From positions 62,001 through 126,000 of the forward strand of contig JANFAH010000044.1 in NCBI GenBank assembly GCA_024663395.1: a DNA stretch of 64,000 nucleotides, in the 5' to 3' direction. The stretch's first letter is position 1, and every line of letters begins with the position of its first letter. A program made the translations under genes and the position numbers. The DNA comes from Pisolithus tinctorius. Its lineage: Eukaryota; Basidiomycota; Agaricomycetes; Boletales; Pisolithaceae. A model generated the notes under the pieces. It was not told the origin of the DNA and ran no database searches. It saw only the letters and a program-made list of their open reading frames with translations. Shown in pieces: positions 23,054 to 34,665 of this stretch.

Positions 23054-23278
23054 AGTTTTTGTTAACTTCGCTGAGAGGATGGAAGGGTGGGAGATGCAAT
23101 CGCATATGCTCTCATTGCCCCACAGACCCCCAATGCCCTAGCCCTCTTTGACGCCTGACTCATGCCCTTCAATTCTGGAATTAATACTTCCCTATCTGGA
23201 AACACCATCCATCTGTCATGCCATCTTTGGATCTAGAGATGTCTCCACCGAGATCTAACTTGCATCACCACCCCCTAA

Positions 23279-24087
23279 TGTGATATCAGTGTGCTTACTC
23301 AGTTTCTGATTCTATTTGACTCGTTTTGTGATGTTTTGACTATCCTTGACTCGTTCATTGCCAATACTTACCAATCCTCTTTGCTTGCTTACTTATCATT
23401 TCTCGCTTACTCACCATGATTACTCAGTCCTTACTCATTACTTACCAAGTGTTTGTGCCTTGTTTGTCACAAGCTGTGCTCCCCCCACAGTATATAAACC
23501 CCCATGTACTTAGCTACCCACAATCAATCAGAATCAATTCAGAAGCAGTCCAGCAATCAGTTCAGTGCCTATCTCGTCGTCGACAGTTGAGGCTCCACAA
23601 AGGGGTCTATCTGTCATCATTCATATACTTGGTAGTTGAGGCTCATTCAGAAGAGTCTATCTGCCTCCATCATTCATCTGAAGCTTCCTCTTAGTCAGCA
23701 GTCTTAGTCATCCCTCCACTCCCTCCACTCCTGCGTAACTCGTCATCGACTTACGCCAGGAGCATATTCTATCAAAAGTCCATTACTCCCAAGTCCTTTC
23801 GGCTGAACACCCCTGCTCTGTTCAGCATCCCCTTCTCAATCAGTGTTCATTCATCCTCTCCTGCGTAACTCGTCGTCAACTTGTGCTAGGAGCACCCTGC
23901 CATTGAAGTTTCCCCCATTTAGGTTTCTGCACTCCAGGTTCCACAGAGGCACACCACCACTCGCTCTACATTTGTCTTTTGTGTTGGTTTTGGTTGGTTT
24001 TCACCACCTTTCCACACTTTGACTCACAACGCCCAGTCAAGTCTCATCAAGCGGAACCAGTGGTACCGGGCGCATACGTTACATCAA
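23279..24087 (+). repeat. Probable solo LTR (809 bp) inserted in the Plavaka element
   Basis: Begins TGTGATATCAG and ends GTTACATCAA. A TATATAAACC box lies near 23491. The five bases before (CCTAA, 23274-23278) and after (CCTAG, 24088-24092) differ by one transition, consistent with an aged target duplication. The interior is non-coding with two CTCCTGCGTAACTCGTC blocks (about 23730 and 23860). Confidence 0.5.
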
Positions 24088-25133
24088 CCTAGATTTGCCT
24101 GCCGCACTGCAAGTGGATAGAAAATGGACCAAGCAGATACTCCCTGCTCTCGTGACGTGGGCTGGAAGCCTGGCGGATCCATGGCTAATCCCTGACCAGG
24201 ACTTGATGTGTGCTATTCGAATCATCATCACTACTGTCAGCACAGATTTCCTGGACCTCAGCATGATACATCCTGGAACGCCTATTTTCTCCCTTGTACT
24301 AATAATAATTCCTTCATAGTTAATCAAAGGTCTAACCTATGTTTTCTTGGACAGGCAACTCATCGGCTTACGGTGTGGCACAGCAACTTCAGCTCCACCA
24401 CTATCGCAATCATAGCTCATTTCCTTGCGGTGGGCCCTAGTAACGATATAGATGCCGAGTCTATGGACTTGCCTGCGATTCGGGAGACATGCAATGACCT
24501 CCTGGAGAGGTTCTTGTTCTTATATCAAGACCTCGACCATCAAAATCCTGTGAACGCTTTCCGCTCACAGTTCGTACTGCAGCTCCTTGCCCACACTCAT
24601 TTGCGATCCTGCATCAGATGCCCTGATATCCTGGCACTCAGAACGGATACTTTGAAAGCGTTTGGTGTCCAAGGGGCCCTTGCCCTTTCTTGCGCTGCGG
24701 TGAGTAGTATATTTTGCCCATCAGATCGCATAGTAACAAAAGGTTTTAGCTCGAGCATGCCATTCAACTATTCCAAAGGGGTGATGTGGACGTTGACAAC
24801 CAGATCAGCACCTGGGGCAAGGCCACTGCGAAGACTCCCCTCAAACTCAACAGGACATCTGGGAAGGAATCATCTGCTGCCCTGGCGTTCTCAGAGCAAA
24901 ACTGGGGAACGTGTACCAGGCACTATTATACGTTGGTTGCTAAATGCGATCATTTGGCACTGACAGAAATTGTCTCCATGGCAAATGCCCTTGTCTTGCC
25001 AGCCACGGATTCCTTGTTGGACGATGGTAGTCTCCGAGTTGATTCAGCAGCGGAAGACCTTGGCGTGTCCATAGATCAGTGCATGAATATCTGTAGGACA
25101 AATACCTTGTCTCTACATGGTTTACTGACTTAG
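24086..25133 (+). CDS. DUF6532-like cargo protein of the Plavaka element (5' end missing)
   Basis: Exon chain on the plus strand. LPAALQVDRKWTKQILPALV with GSLADPWLIPDQDL (24090-24210) leads to a following exon from 24356 (HRLTVWHSNFSSTTIAIIAH, then LERFLFLYQDLDH, NAFRSQFVLQLLAHTHL and GVQGALALSCAAV). After a short intron comes AFSEQNWGTCTRHYYTLVAK, ending near 25133. The WxSNF...A, FLY.D and FRS.F.LQLLA.THL blocks resemble the fungal DUF6532 domain as I remember it. Its role is unknown. The solo LTR immediately upstream probably separates it from its first exons, so this copy is likely not expressed as a full protein. Confidence 0.5.
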
Positions 25134-25560
25134 TTTGACAGAATCCTCGTCACGCATCCACAGTTTTTTTTTTTTTTTTCGCATGTGCCCTTCTTCCCCC
25201 TCCTTCAAACCAGTCATTATCACCACTCTCTAATCTGCATCAATTCATGTTCATAGCTGCTTCGCTATCACCTTCTGTCATCCCCGACTCGCGACTACAA
25301 TTTCTACATTCATTTAATGTTTGGTACTCTGCTCTCAATACCTATCGTGTTTCTAACCTGATAAGTGCATGACCAATTAAAATAACGAAAAAGGTAGGTA
25401 TGTATAACAAGAACGACATGCCGTGGATAGCATGGATAGTAGAATAATATGAATAAGTCAAAAAAATCATTAAGCGAAAAGGCAAAAAAGCCCAGATGGG
25501 CGAAGGATCTACCTAAATAAGTCGCGGCACTATCCGTGCTTATTTGACAATCAGTGCTAA

Positions 25561-25599
25561 AATAAGTACGGATAGTACTTTGTTAATTTCCTGATGTAG
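25561..25599 (-). repeat. Right terminal inverted repeat of the Plavaka element
   Basis: Reverse complement of the left repeat at 16070-16108. Subterminal AATAAGT/ACTTATT motifs lie at 25451, 25515 and 25540. Confidence 0.85.
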
Positions 25600-25629
25600 A
25601 TGCAGGATCTTCCATGGACATCTGACGGA

Positions 25630-28600
25630 CTACTCACCAGATGACTTTGACATTGTCATGTCACCAAGATGCGAGGGGGGTGGGTACACGTGAGCAGAAT
25701 CTGGCCCATGAGCAACAGTGGCATGTTGGGCACCATAGTTTGGATGCCCTGTGTTGTTGGTGGAGGGGATGTGGGAAGCACCAGGATCTGTGTATGAGCC
25801 ATGGTAGGCAAGATGGGGTGGGGGATATGCAGGATGGTAAGGAGCCACTGGATGGTTGTACCACCCTCTGTGTAAGCCAGCATTGCAATCATATGGTGCA
25901 CCCAGCATCTGCCATGGTAGCACTCCAGGCCCAGGGAGCCGATCAATGAAACTGTGTTGCTGAGACAGATGGACAAATGACTCTTGGTGAGATATAGGAT
26001 GGGGAGTGGGGTAAGGGTGGGGCAGATGAACTCTGCCCACTGTCAGATTGGAGTGCCCACCATGATCGCTTCCCTGGGGACCATCAGCTTCTCCTTTAAT
26101 TGTGGGCAAATGACCTTCCTCAGCAGCCAAAAGTCTTGCAGACACTGTAGACAGACACTCGCCAGATAATCCCGGCTCATCCAACTTGGGAAATGCCCAG
26201 TGCTGAAGGTTAAATGGTTCAGGTTCATCACCTGAACAGGTTCCACCCTGCACAACATGAGGCCTCAGGCACTCCACTTGACTTGTCATCGGTGGATTGA
26301 CATAGATTGCTGGGGGTTCTAAGTGGGATGGCTGTGGAATCGATGAACCCGATCCAGTGGCAGTGTCACTTGTACAATGGGAGAAGAAGTCCATGTCTGA
26401 GGGGGCAGTTGGTCCATCACCCTGTCCAGTAAAAAGGTCAGCAGCATCACAAGTATCCAGGCTTCTTGCAGCCGGCATAACCGATTTCAGGGCTAGACAA
26501 TCGATAGTGATGACTCATTAGTAGTGCACATAATTGAGGTAACTGTATGCACCTCTAAAACTATTGCCTGTCACTCCAGGAGTATTGTGTGAGCGAGTGC
26601 TATTGCCACCTACAGTTCCAGGAGCATCAGATAAGTTGTTGGGAATGCTGTAGGATGTCCCAGAAGTGTCTGGCAAACTGGATATAATGGTGTCAGAAGA
26701 GGGTTCAAGTAAGAAGTGATGGGGACAGACAGATTATCAGAGTCAGTAGGCAAGATATCACAATCAACAGAGCCGCCTGGGGTAATAGTAGGGATGATCG
26801 CCTTTGGAACATTGACAGCCTCCTTGTGAGAGTCCTGAACATCGCATGAAGTACGTTCCTTTGCAGAACTGGGAATGTCAGTATGACGAGCAGAGTCAGG
26901 AATGATTGGAGGGGCAAGCACCTGCACAGTCTGAATGGACTCCTTGCAAGCATCCAGTGGAACATCAGATCGAGTACCTCTCTGCACAGAAGCATCCTCT
27001 TCCGAAGAAATATATGTCAGTAAAGAAGGAATGCGATGGCAGGCCTTGCTACTGGTCATAGGAGCCAATGAGCCTTTGAACCTTACAGTCTTGCTCCATT
27101 TAGATACATGGCCCTTGCTATGCAAAGGTGAGACATTCCTTTTCTGCTTCGGATTGCCCACTTCATGGCCCTTGACTTTATGCTTACATGACAATGGTTC
27201 TTGTGCATAGTCAGAGTCACTGTCCTCAGCACCATTCCTTTTGACCTCACCATTGTCTATATCCATCTCACTGTCCTGGACACCTCAGGATTGTTGATCA
27301 GGCAGGTAGTCATTGCTGGGTGACTTGCTTTCAGAGATTGAGTTATTGTTGGAGATGACAAGTTCAGAAGTCATTGTGATTTTTGACTTGGAAGACCATT
27401 GAGGACACAATACACCCATGAGCTGCATCCCAGAGGTGGTGGTGGAAGTACCAGGCTTGGCTGCAGGAACCTCTTTGACGCTGTCAGAAGCATTGATGGT
27501 GGCCGAGTGTCCCTTCTTGACATCACCTCTGGCAGGTGTGGCCTTCTTCAGCTTAGTCTTCTTGATGCGAGTGGCAGATCAATCGAGGAGTCGAGCTGGT
27601 CTGAGGTGGTCAACTGCAAGACTACAGAAGATCTGCTTTCCCCTTGGCAGTTTCAAGTCAAATGATGGCAGGGTGCTGATGATAGCTGGACTCTTGGATG
27701 TGAGCAGATTTGCTATAGCTGCATTAGTACTCATCGACCATAAAAAAATGGAGGACATACTTTTGTTTTTGGGGTCATGCTGGATGCAGAGTTTGCTTTC
27801 ACTAGTGTCCACAAGTGTGGCAACAAGCTTAGAACAGTCTGTGTGTGTGAGGTCCAAGATCCCTTTCCCAGATGCCTTGCTGCAGCGTTCCTCACCTGGG
27901 AAGATAGCATCTGCTGGCCAGTTATACATGATGAGTGCACTGCCTGCCAGCTGATTTGGGAGAGACTTCCAGGGAAATAGCTTTTGGGACACCCATTTGA
28001 ATCCAAAGTTTTCTTTAAGAATCGTTAGATGACTAGGAAAGCTAATGTTGGAAGGACACACTGATAAGCTTTCTAAGATGTTGTTTGACTTGATCATGAT
28101 CAGGTCGCTTGCTATTTTCGATAATCTCGACTTCGTCATCAGACTGATCCTTCTTGACATTGACAGTGCATTGTTTCCCTTTTCCTCCGCAAGCAACTAC
28201 CTCCTTAGCTTCTTCAGTGTGGTCTTTGAAGACTTCAGCCAAACTATCAAGAGACACCTTGTTGCTAAATAAAAGATATGAGATGGTGAATCACTAACAC
28301 CAACACTACTTACTATATATGTGCCTTGAAATGCCTGATGATTTCATCGGTATCTGCATGACAACAAGAATGAAAGAACTATAAAATGAATATTGAGTAC
28401 ATGGTATTGAAACACATCATGCAGTGACTTACTCCTTCAGTGCCTGCTGTAGTGAAGGCATGGGCAAGTCCAACATCTTGGTTTACAATCTTCCCAGCCA
28501 ACACATACATGCCTTCAATCCCATGTGCTTTTGAGAGCCCAGTGAACTACAAGAGAAAGCATTCAGCATGTACTATAAGTAAGATGCCTAGGAAACACCT

Positions 28601-29843
28601 ATGATGTGATCTAGATTCTTCACGGACTTGTTGAAAAGTTGCTGACACTGAGCGACTGTTCCACCTAAATCTTGCAGTTCTTCTGACTCCTTCCATGTTT
28701 CCAGGATGTTGATATAGTTTTCTGAGTATACTTCTTTGAAATGCACATAACACTGTTTCCTAATATCTATGGAGGGGCTCCCTTCGATTGTGTGGTCGCC
28801 CTGAGGGAGCTGGGCAAGTTCGGATTCCGAGTTCTTTGTAAAGTATGCCAAGTACATGTTCCAAAGATTTTGCACATTTGAGTGAGAATATTGGTGATTG
28901 TAGCAGTCCTTGACTTGTTGCCATGGCATTCCTCAACTTTCCCCAAGCTTGCTGAATATTTTGTTGACCTGCCAAAAGCCCTCATTGAATTCATCTACAG
29001 TGGTGGCCAGCAACCTCCCACAAGTATATAGACCATTGTTGCCATCCCCATCATGCCTATCAGTCTTGACACTGAGCATGTTTTCTTGAGAGGGTAGAGG
29101 TGATGGCTGATTGGGTCCTTGCAAAGGGCTGGAAGCAGTGTGACAAGGAGTGGGTGACTCTGGACAAGTAATCGATGACGTATCAGAAGGTGGAATGATC
29201 TTGGAAGTCTGACAATATTAAATGATTAGATGATTGTCTGGGGATGACAAGTACTTACATTGTTGAAGGTAATGAAACTCTCTGTGGGCTCGAAGCCCAA
29301 CCTATCCAGAGCTGAAGATGGAGCCAAACCATGGGTGCGAGTCAGCACTGATGTAGAATGTGGCTTGTGAACTATGGGCACTGATAAACCAGGAAGTCAT
29401 TTGGATGACACTGCCGCAGAATTGAGAGGGGGTACAGAAGGTCGGCAGGGAGGCAGCTTGGATGGTGCTGCTGCAGTATTGAGAGGGGGGGGGGAGAGGG
29501 TCTGCAGGGAGGGGTCTTGGGTGGCACTGCCACAGTATTGAGAGGGGGGGGAGAGGGTCTGCTGGGAGGGGTCTTGGATGGCACTGCCAGGGTATTGAGA
29601 GGGGGGGCAGAGGGTCCAGGCCCAGGACATGGTGTGTTGTCGCCTTCAGCAACTAGATTGATATAAATAGTGGAAGCATCCTTCAAAAGCAGTAAATGAC
29701 TCACTGGCAGCTGTACCGAGGGAGATGTCTGACCGAACTGTCAGGGTAGGCCAGATAATGGGTTCTGACAGGAAAGGATCAATATCATCGTCAGCATCTT
29801 GGGAACCCCCCATTGGAGACATTGGGGATTTGACTGGGGGCAA
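25630..29843 (-). CDS. Multi-exon protein of unknown function of a transposon-associated type
   Basis: Minus-strand exon series. The Pro-rich N-terminal part (possible start 29843, MPPVKSPMSPMGG) is followed by a 57-bp minisatellite. Then VQNLWNMYLAYFTKNSESEL with IRKQCYVHFKEVYSENYINI and GTVAQCQQLFNKSVKNLDHI (28870-28600); HGIEGMYVLAGKIVNQDVGL (about 28540-28450); SLDSLAEVFKD (about 28257); FPWKSLPNQLAGSALIMYNW and DAIFPGEE (about 27985-27890); a basic/acidic region (27266-26610); and a Pro/His-rich C-terminus ending at 25630. I associate the WNMYxxYF...FKEVY block with large unknown proteins in transposon-rich regions of Agaricomycetes, from memory only. A G-run near 29482-29492 and several alternate frames make intactness uncertain. 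Confidence 0.45.
29401..29612 (-). repeat. Minisatellite, about 3.8 units of 57-59 bp
   Basis: Each unit reads TTGGATGGCACTGCC on the plus strand, then a G-rich tract (GAGAGGGGGGG) and GGGAGGGGTC. On the minus strand it encodes roughly 19-residue Pro-rich repeats (PPPLNTVAVPPKTPP-like). G-tract lengths differ between units, shifting frame in one. Confidence 0.8.
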
Positions 29844-31185
29844 ATGACCTTGGTGGAGTGACGCCTCATGAACTAGACCAGTGTCTCAAGTGGTTGCCTT
29901 GATTTTCTGGCAGAGATGTGTTGGAGTCACCACCAGGGCTGGTGATGGATTGTGGTGACCACCCCCAACCTGGACGATGACAAAATCATCCTGTGTGCTT
30001 GTAGATTGTCCTGGATATGCCAGGAGAGTGTCCGGGCATGTCGATGCAGGTCACGAGGAACTACCCAGAGGGTTGAGCACTCCTGACTTGCTAGAACCTC
30101 ACATTTTTTTCTGAATGACATCAGATAGTGTGAGATATGGGATAGATAGTACAAACCAAAGTCGCAAAAATTTCCAGTTGTGCAGAGATTGGTGAATGGA
30201 GGAAAAGTACAACCAGGACTGGTGCACTGTCTTTATGCAAGATGAGCATTGCAGCAGATCTAGTGAGGATTGCAATGGGCATCTCAAGAGTAAGGCAGTC
30301 AGAAGCTTTCAAAGAAGGAGAAAGGACATAATAATTCCAAGCTGAGGAGTTGTCTCGAGATGGTGATGGCAAACTTCAAACAGAGAGGTTGGAGAGGGTG
30401 TGGAGAGGCTCTAGGTAAGAATGTGAGAGCATTTGCTGTGATTTTTTCCCCAGATTGCAAAATATCCTGAACCCTTCTACTTGATTTTTGGGCAGAATGA
30501 CCATAGCAGTGGTCATTGCAGGTCATCTACGAATAGTGATCAGTAGTGGTAAGGCACTGAGGATGGACTCGGAGTGCGACTTGGAATGCTGAGGAAATGT
30601 GTCAAACCAGTGTGCAATAACAGTAGCCAATCACAATCTGAATAGCCTTCCTACTGAAAGGAAAACATAGCTAGAACACCACTGAATGTGTTTTCACAGG
30701 CAGAAAGAGTCAGAAATGTTGCACTACTTCCCCCCCCCAATGAATGTCACCACAATTCATATGTGTTATGCTACAATTTTATCCTAACTGTGACCATCTG
30801 ATACTTGGCAGCAAGTGTGTAGTACTCTGGTTTTGTACTTTACTGATGTGTCACAACTGACTCAAGTTAGCCAATTGTCCCTTACTGAACTTCGCAGTTA
30901 TATGGGATGCACTGCTAAATACTTCACTCTACACGAAAGACAGGCCACTGAATGCAGACAGAAGGCCATCTATGCATCGACAAAGTAATTATTCCCGTGT
31001 TTCTACAGCTCAGTCCTCAATTACAACACATTTCAGAGGCAAAGAACTACGACCTGCTCAGAATCACTGTGCATACCACAAGCACACTGGATGGCATCTC
31101 AGTAAAGATGCTCTCTGTTCAATGATTCCATCTGTGTCAAGTATCATCCATCCCAGTGTCATTTCCTCCATCCCATCCCTTTCAC
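29844..31185. other. No supported gene
   Basis: Minus-strand frames at 29927-30526 and a plus frame at 30972-31190 show no motif. Some may be 5' exons of the 25630-29843 gene. A run of nine C lies at 30730-30738. Confidence 0.35.
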
Positions 31186-31654
31186 TGTAGGGAACACAAA
31201 CCTTTTCCCTATGAGAAGTCACACTTCAGTTGGGTTGAAGGGAAGGTTTGAGGGTGAAGGATGTAAGAGAGAGTCGAGGAGGATTTGGGCTTAGGGGTTA
31301 TGGCTGAAAGGGGACTTGGTGTCGAAGCATAGAGAGCTGACTAAGTGTGCAGGTGGTCATGGCGCATGCCACATCACTTGACAACTACGGTACACAAGGG
31401 AGGACTACACTACACTAGCTACCACCATTTTACTCTGTGCTCTTGCCTTTGAGAGAACATACTTCAGCTCCCCCTTTCTTGCCAAGGTTCTTCTCTGGAG
31501 TCAAGAATTATATTTCTCAGGCGAGTTCCCTTTGCGTTTGTCTAAAGTACTTACCCTGCATCCAGATTGAAGCCCCTTCAGGGTCGACCCGACTCGAGCA
31601 GGACTACCTCTTCCGAAGTCGGAGTTCTCAGCCATCAGAAAACATGTTCTAACA
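31186..31654 (+). repeat. Left LTR of element A (469 bp)
   Basis: Begins TGTAGGGAACAC, like the LTRs of B and C (TGTAGGGAACGAG), and ends TTCTAACA. Internal blocks (GAGCTGACTAAG, then TTCTCTGGAGTCAAGAATTA) resemble those of B's LTR. The right partner is not in the window. Confidence 0.7.
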
Positions 31655-31656
31655 CT

Positions 31657-31675
31657 TGGAGCCCACCACGAGGGG
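31657..31675 (+). other. Primer-binding site of element A
   Basis: TGGAGCCCACCACGAGGGG lies 2 bp after the LTR. The leading TGG fits a tRNA CCA end. The same 19 bases follow B's left LTR at 34491, and a two-base variant follows C's 5' LTR. Confidence 0.6.
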
Positions 31676-31716
31676 CTTCAACCGACAATCAGGAAGTAAA
31701 GTACAACCTCAGGCGA

Positions 31717-34026
31717 ATGGCAGCTAGGGTTGCTCACAAGGAGAGACATAGGAGGGCAAAAGAGGCGCTCAGAGCAAGGAAGAAAGCAACACCTCCCCAT
31801 TTAGCTAAGTCATCTCTTGAGAAGCTCCCCACTGAAGTTCCTCTTCCAGAATCCCTGGAACCAGAAGAGCCAAAACAGATACGAGAACCCACCTTCACAG
31901 AATACCGAACACCAGCACCGGTCATCAGATCAAACTCAGAAACATTGTTCAGTTCAACAGAAGAAGCAGCAAAGCTCCCACAAGAACCACCTTCACTGCT
32001 CATGGAGTTACCCCTCACAGCATTCATAGAGGAGCCTGAAGACATCCTGTTTTCCATCCCTACATTTACAGGAGCAGAAGTCAACACTACTGGCTTAGAG
32101 GACATGTACGAAGAAATCTGGGACAACGGGCGACTGGCAAGCTCGTCAAAGTTCGCAAAGCCTAAGAGAGAAAAAGAAGAGGAATTACTGCCATTTATGA
32201 CCTATTGGGATAAAGGAAAGGAAAGGGTGACAGAGCAGCCGCCTGACAGGATCTACATCAACAATCTGAAAGCTGCGGTCCACCGAGGACAGACCAGAGA
32301 AAGGTCAATAGACAGAGAAAGGTTGCCCTCGAGGTTGAGGACGAGGGCGAGGTCGAGATGTAGGTCAGGACATAGGGAGAGGTCATCCTTGAGGTCGAGG
32401 TTGAGACACGGATACAAGTACAGATCGACTTCCAGGTCGAGTTATAGAATGAGGCACAGGTCAAAGTCACGTCGCCACGGACATAGAAGATCGGACAAGT
32501 CGAGGAGTAGATGCCATAGGAGGTCCTACTCCATGGACAGTTCGTCAAGCGACTCGAGCAAAGAAGAGGAAAGAAGAAGGTGTCACAGGTGCAAGAAGGA
32601 ACATCGCTTGAAGTATAGATCCCCGTCTACAGAAGCACAGGAGCCGAGGAGGAGAATGGCCCAGCCAGAAGAATTGTCTGAAGGGCAGCATATCCTTAGG
32701 CTTCTTGGGCAAGGCACCCTGGCATCTGACAAACCCAAGCCGCTCGAGAAAATGCCCTCTAGGTCTTTGGACAAAGTGCCCAAGTTTTCGGGGAAGACAG
32801 CTGACCTGGTTCGTTACCTGGAAGAAATTCATCACCTGTGTAAGAAAGCAGGGTGTACAGACGAGTATGAGTGGCCGAAGTGGGCTATATGGTACCTGGA
32901 CAATGATACAGTGAACTTGTGGATGCAGCTCGTGGAAGAGACGACTGGTAGATGGGACAAGTTCGTAGAGGTACTGGCGAACGTGTACCCAGGTGCAGGA
33001 GAACAAGAGAAGAGAAACGTTAAAGCGGACCTGGTCGATCTCATTCGAGCACAGTCCAGGAAGATTATAGCGACGGAAGAGGACCTCGGAGAGTACCTTT
33101 GGCAGTATGAGACCATAGCGGGCTATTTTAATAGATGCTACAAGCTCACTCAGGAGGACTACGATGGTTACTTCTGGGAGGGCTTAGACCTGGAACTCCA
33201 GAAAGATATGCTCGAGAACTTGAAGTTTAGAAATGGCTTGTGCAATTCGGACGACCCCTGGCCTATGAATAAGGTCCTACGAGAAATAAAAGAGTTGCTG
33301 AGGCATGGGAACCATACGACGAGAAGCCGTGCTGTGAGGAGGGGTGTCATTCAGTTATTGCCCGGAGAGGAAGCTGGGAGGATAGCGTGCAAACAGGTCC
33401 AGAGGCAGCCTCAGGTTAGGGTGAAAGCACAAGCCCAGAGAAGGGCAGCACCTGTACCAGCCAGAAATGTTGTCGAAGGAGCATGTGAACCGCCTCAAGA
33501 AATAATTTGTTTTTTCTGTTTCCTTCAAGGACACCACACGAGGACTTGCCACATGTTAGAAAGATATCACATGGCTGGCAGGTGTGTCATCAAAGACAAC
33601 AGGGTAAAGTTCAATGACAGCACATGTGTCCCTAGAATGGGCGAACCGATGTACCAGTTGATAGACGAATGGATGGCAAGGGACAGGAGGAGGAGAGAGG
33701 AACAGCAAGCGCCTATCATTTGGATTGACCATGAAGAGGATCCTCCGACAAACACGAATATGTTCGTAGCAGCGCACAACGCCTTCCAATACATCAAAAG
33801 AGCTAGGATTGAGGAGTATGTTCCAGACAGAGAGGATATGGCAGAGGAGGTCATCTCAGAGACTGAGTACGAAGTGCGATGAGCAGAAATGGAACAAGCG
33901 TTCGCAGCAGCTCGAAGGGAAGAGAATAAGCAGCAGCGAAAGACCCCGAAGTTTGATGGGGTAGCAGTACCCGGGAAAGAGAGACAAACAGCAACCTCGA
34001 CAGCAGAACAGCCAGGACCTAGTCGG
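31717..34026 (+). pseudogene. Gag of element A, interrupted by element B
   Basis: The open frame from the first ATG after the primer-binding site (31717, MAARVAHKERHRRAKEALRA) is open to TGA 33880-33882. A long Arg/Ser-rich segment (about 32290-32560) precedes the retrotransposon Gag core: KVPKFSGKTADLVRYLEEIH, then WPKWAIWYLD and WDKFVEVLANVYPGA. The zinc knuckle CFFCFLQGHHTRTC (CX2CX4HX4C) lies near 33510-33550. After the TGA the frame continues with EMEQAFAAARREENKQQRKT up to GPSR, where element B begins; it resumes beyond B as SDLTDAPE at 49415. Gag packages element RNA into virus-like particles. The TGA is in a position where CGA (Arg) is plausible. Confidence 0.8.
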
Positions 34027-34488
34027 TGTAGGGAACGAGTTCGAGTTCCCTAGGAGAAGCTATCTGAGTCAGGAGTTCAGGGGATGGAGAGTTTTCTTTC
34101 CTTTGTTTTTTTATTGCACTGTACCACTGGACTTAGTGGCGAGCAGCCGTGTTGCTGACTAAGCACGTGTGCTGTGTTTGCGCGAGTTCAGTTTACCATA
34201 AAAACCAATCCATGTCACAGGCCCTCAGTAGTAGGGTGATTTAGTCTTGCATTTCAGCGAGTTTTCAAAGTTAGATTTATTACTTTGGGGAGTACCCAAA
34301 GGGCCAGGAGGACTGGCAAGAGCTATTAGACAGACAGAGTTAAGTATTCCATTTGAGTTCGCAATTTTTTACATTTTTACTACACTTCTTTCTCCAGAGA
34401 GAACCTCCCTCTTGGGTCGAGAATTATACTCGCCCATCATTACTGACTGTTACTGTTTCTAGGTATATCTATTTTACCTATTCCTACA
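34027..34488 (+). repeat. Left LTR of element B (462 bp)
   Basis: TGTAGGGAACGAG to CTATTCCTACA, with TGTAGG/CCTACA ends. It differs from the right LTR by about eight visible transitions and an 18-19-bp length change in a T-rich tract near 34105. Confidence 0.9.
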
Positions 34489-34490
34489 TC

Positions 34491-34509
34491 TGGAGCCCAC
34501 CACGAGGGG
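34491..34509 (+). other. Primer-binding site of element B
   Basis: TGGAGCCCACCACGAGGGG starts 2 bp after the left LTR, identical to the site in element A. Confidence 0.6.
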
Positions 34510-34665
34510 GGTTCTGTCTGTTTTGGGGAAAGAAGCCACCATTTTATCACCGAACGAAGTTTTGCTGGGTTGAGTTGGACAAGCTAAGTACTCAGAGTCT
34601 CGGTTATAGTTACAGTCTACACTCAGGAGTTTGGGAAATTTTCAGAGTTATTTTTCGAGCAGCAA

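Larger units (their letters stand above)
16070..25599 (-). mobile_element. Plavaka-type (CACTA-like) DNA transposon, about 9.5 kb
   Basis: The element is bounded by near-perfect 39-bp inverted repeats, 16070-16108 and 25561-25599, beginning CTACATCAGGAAATTAACAA and differing at about three positions. The left end reads CACTACATC with the preceding bases, recalling CACTA termini. Just inside each end are short subterminal motifs (ACTTATTTG and its complement CAAATAAGT), typical of this superfamily. Inside lie a minus-strand Plavaka transposase (17130-20536), divergent plus-strand cargo (20719-22373, 24086-25133), a solo LTR and three tRNA-Ser-like repeats. I see no clear target duplication. 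Stops in the transposase and cargo imply this copy is inactive. Confidence 0.78.

Noticed and set aside
29401..29612. CRISPR-like regular repeats
   Set aside because: Units are contiguous 57-bp minisatellite copies with no spacers, in a eukaryotic genome.
31567..31716. Use of the upstream ATG 31567 as the Gag start of element A
   Set aside because: That position lies inside the LTR, upstream of the primer-binding site; 31717 is the first ATG after it.
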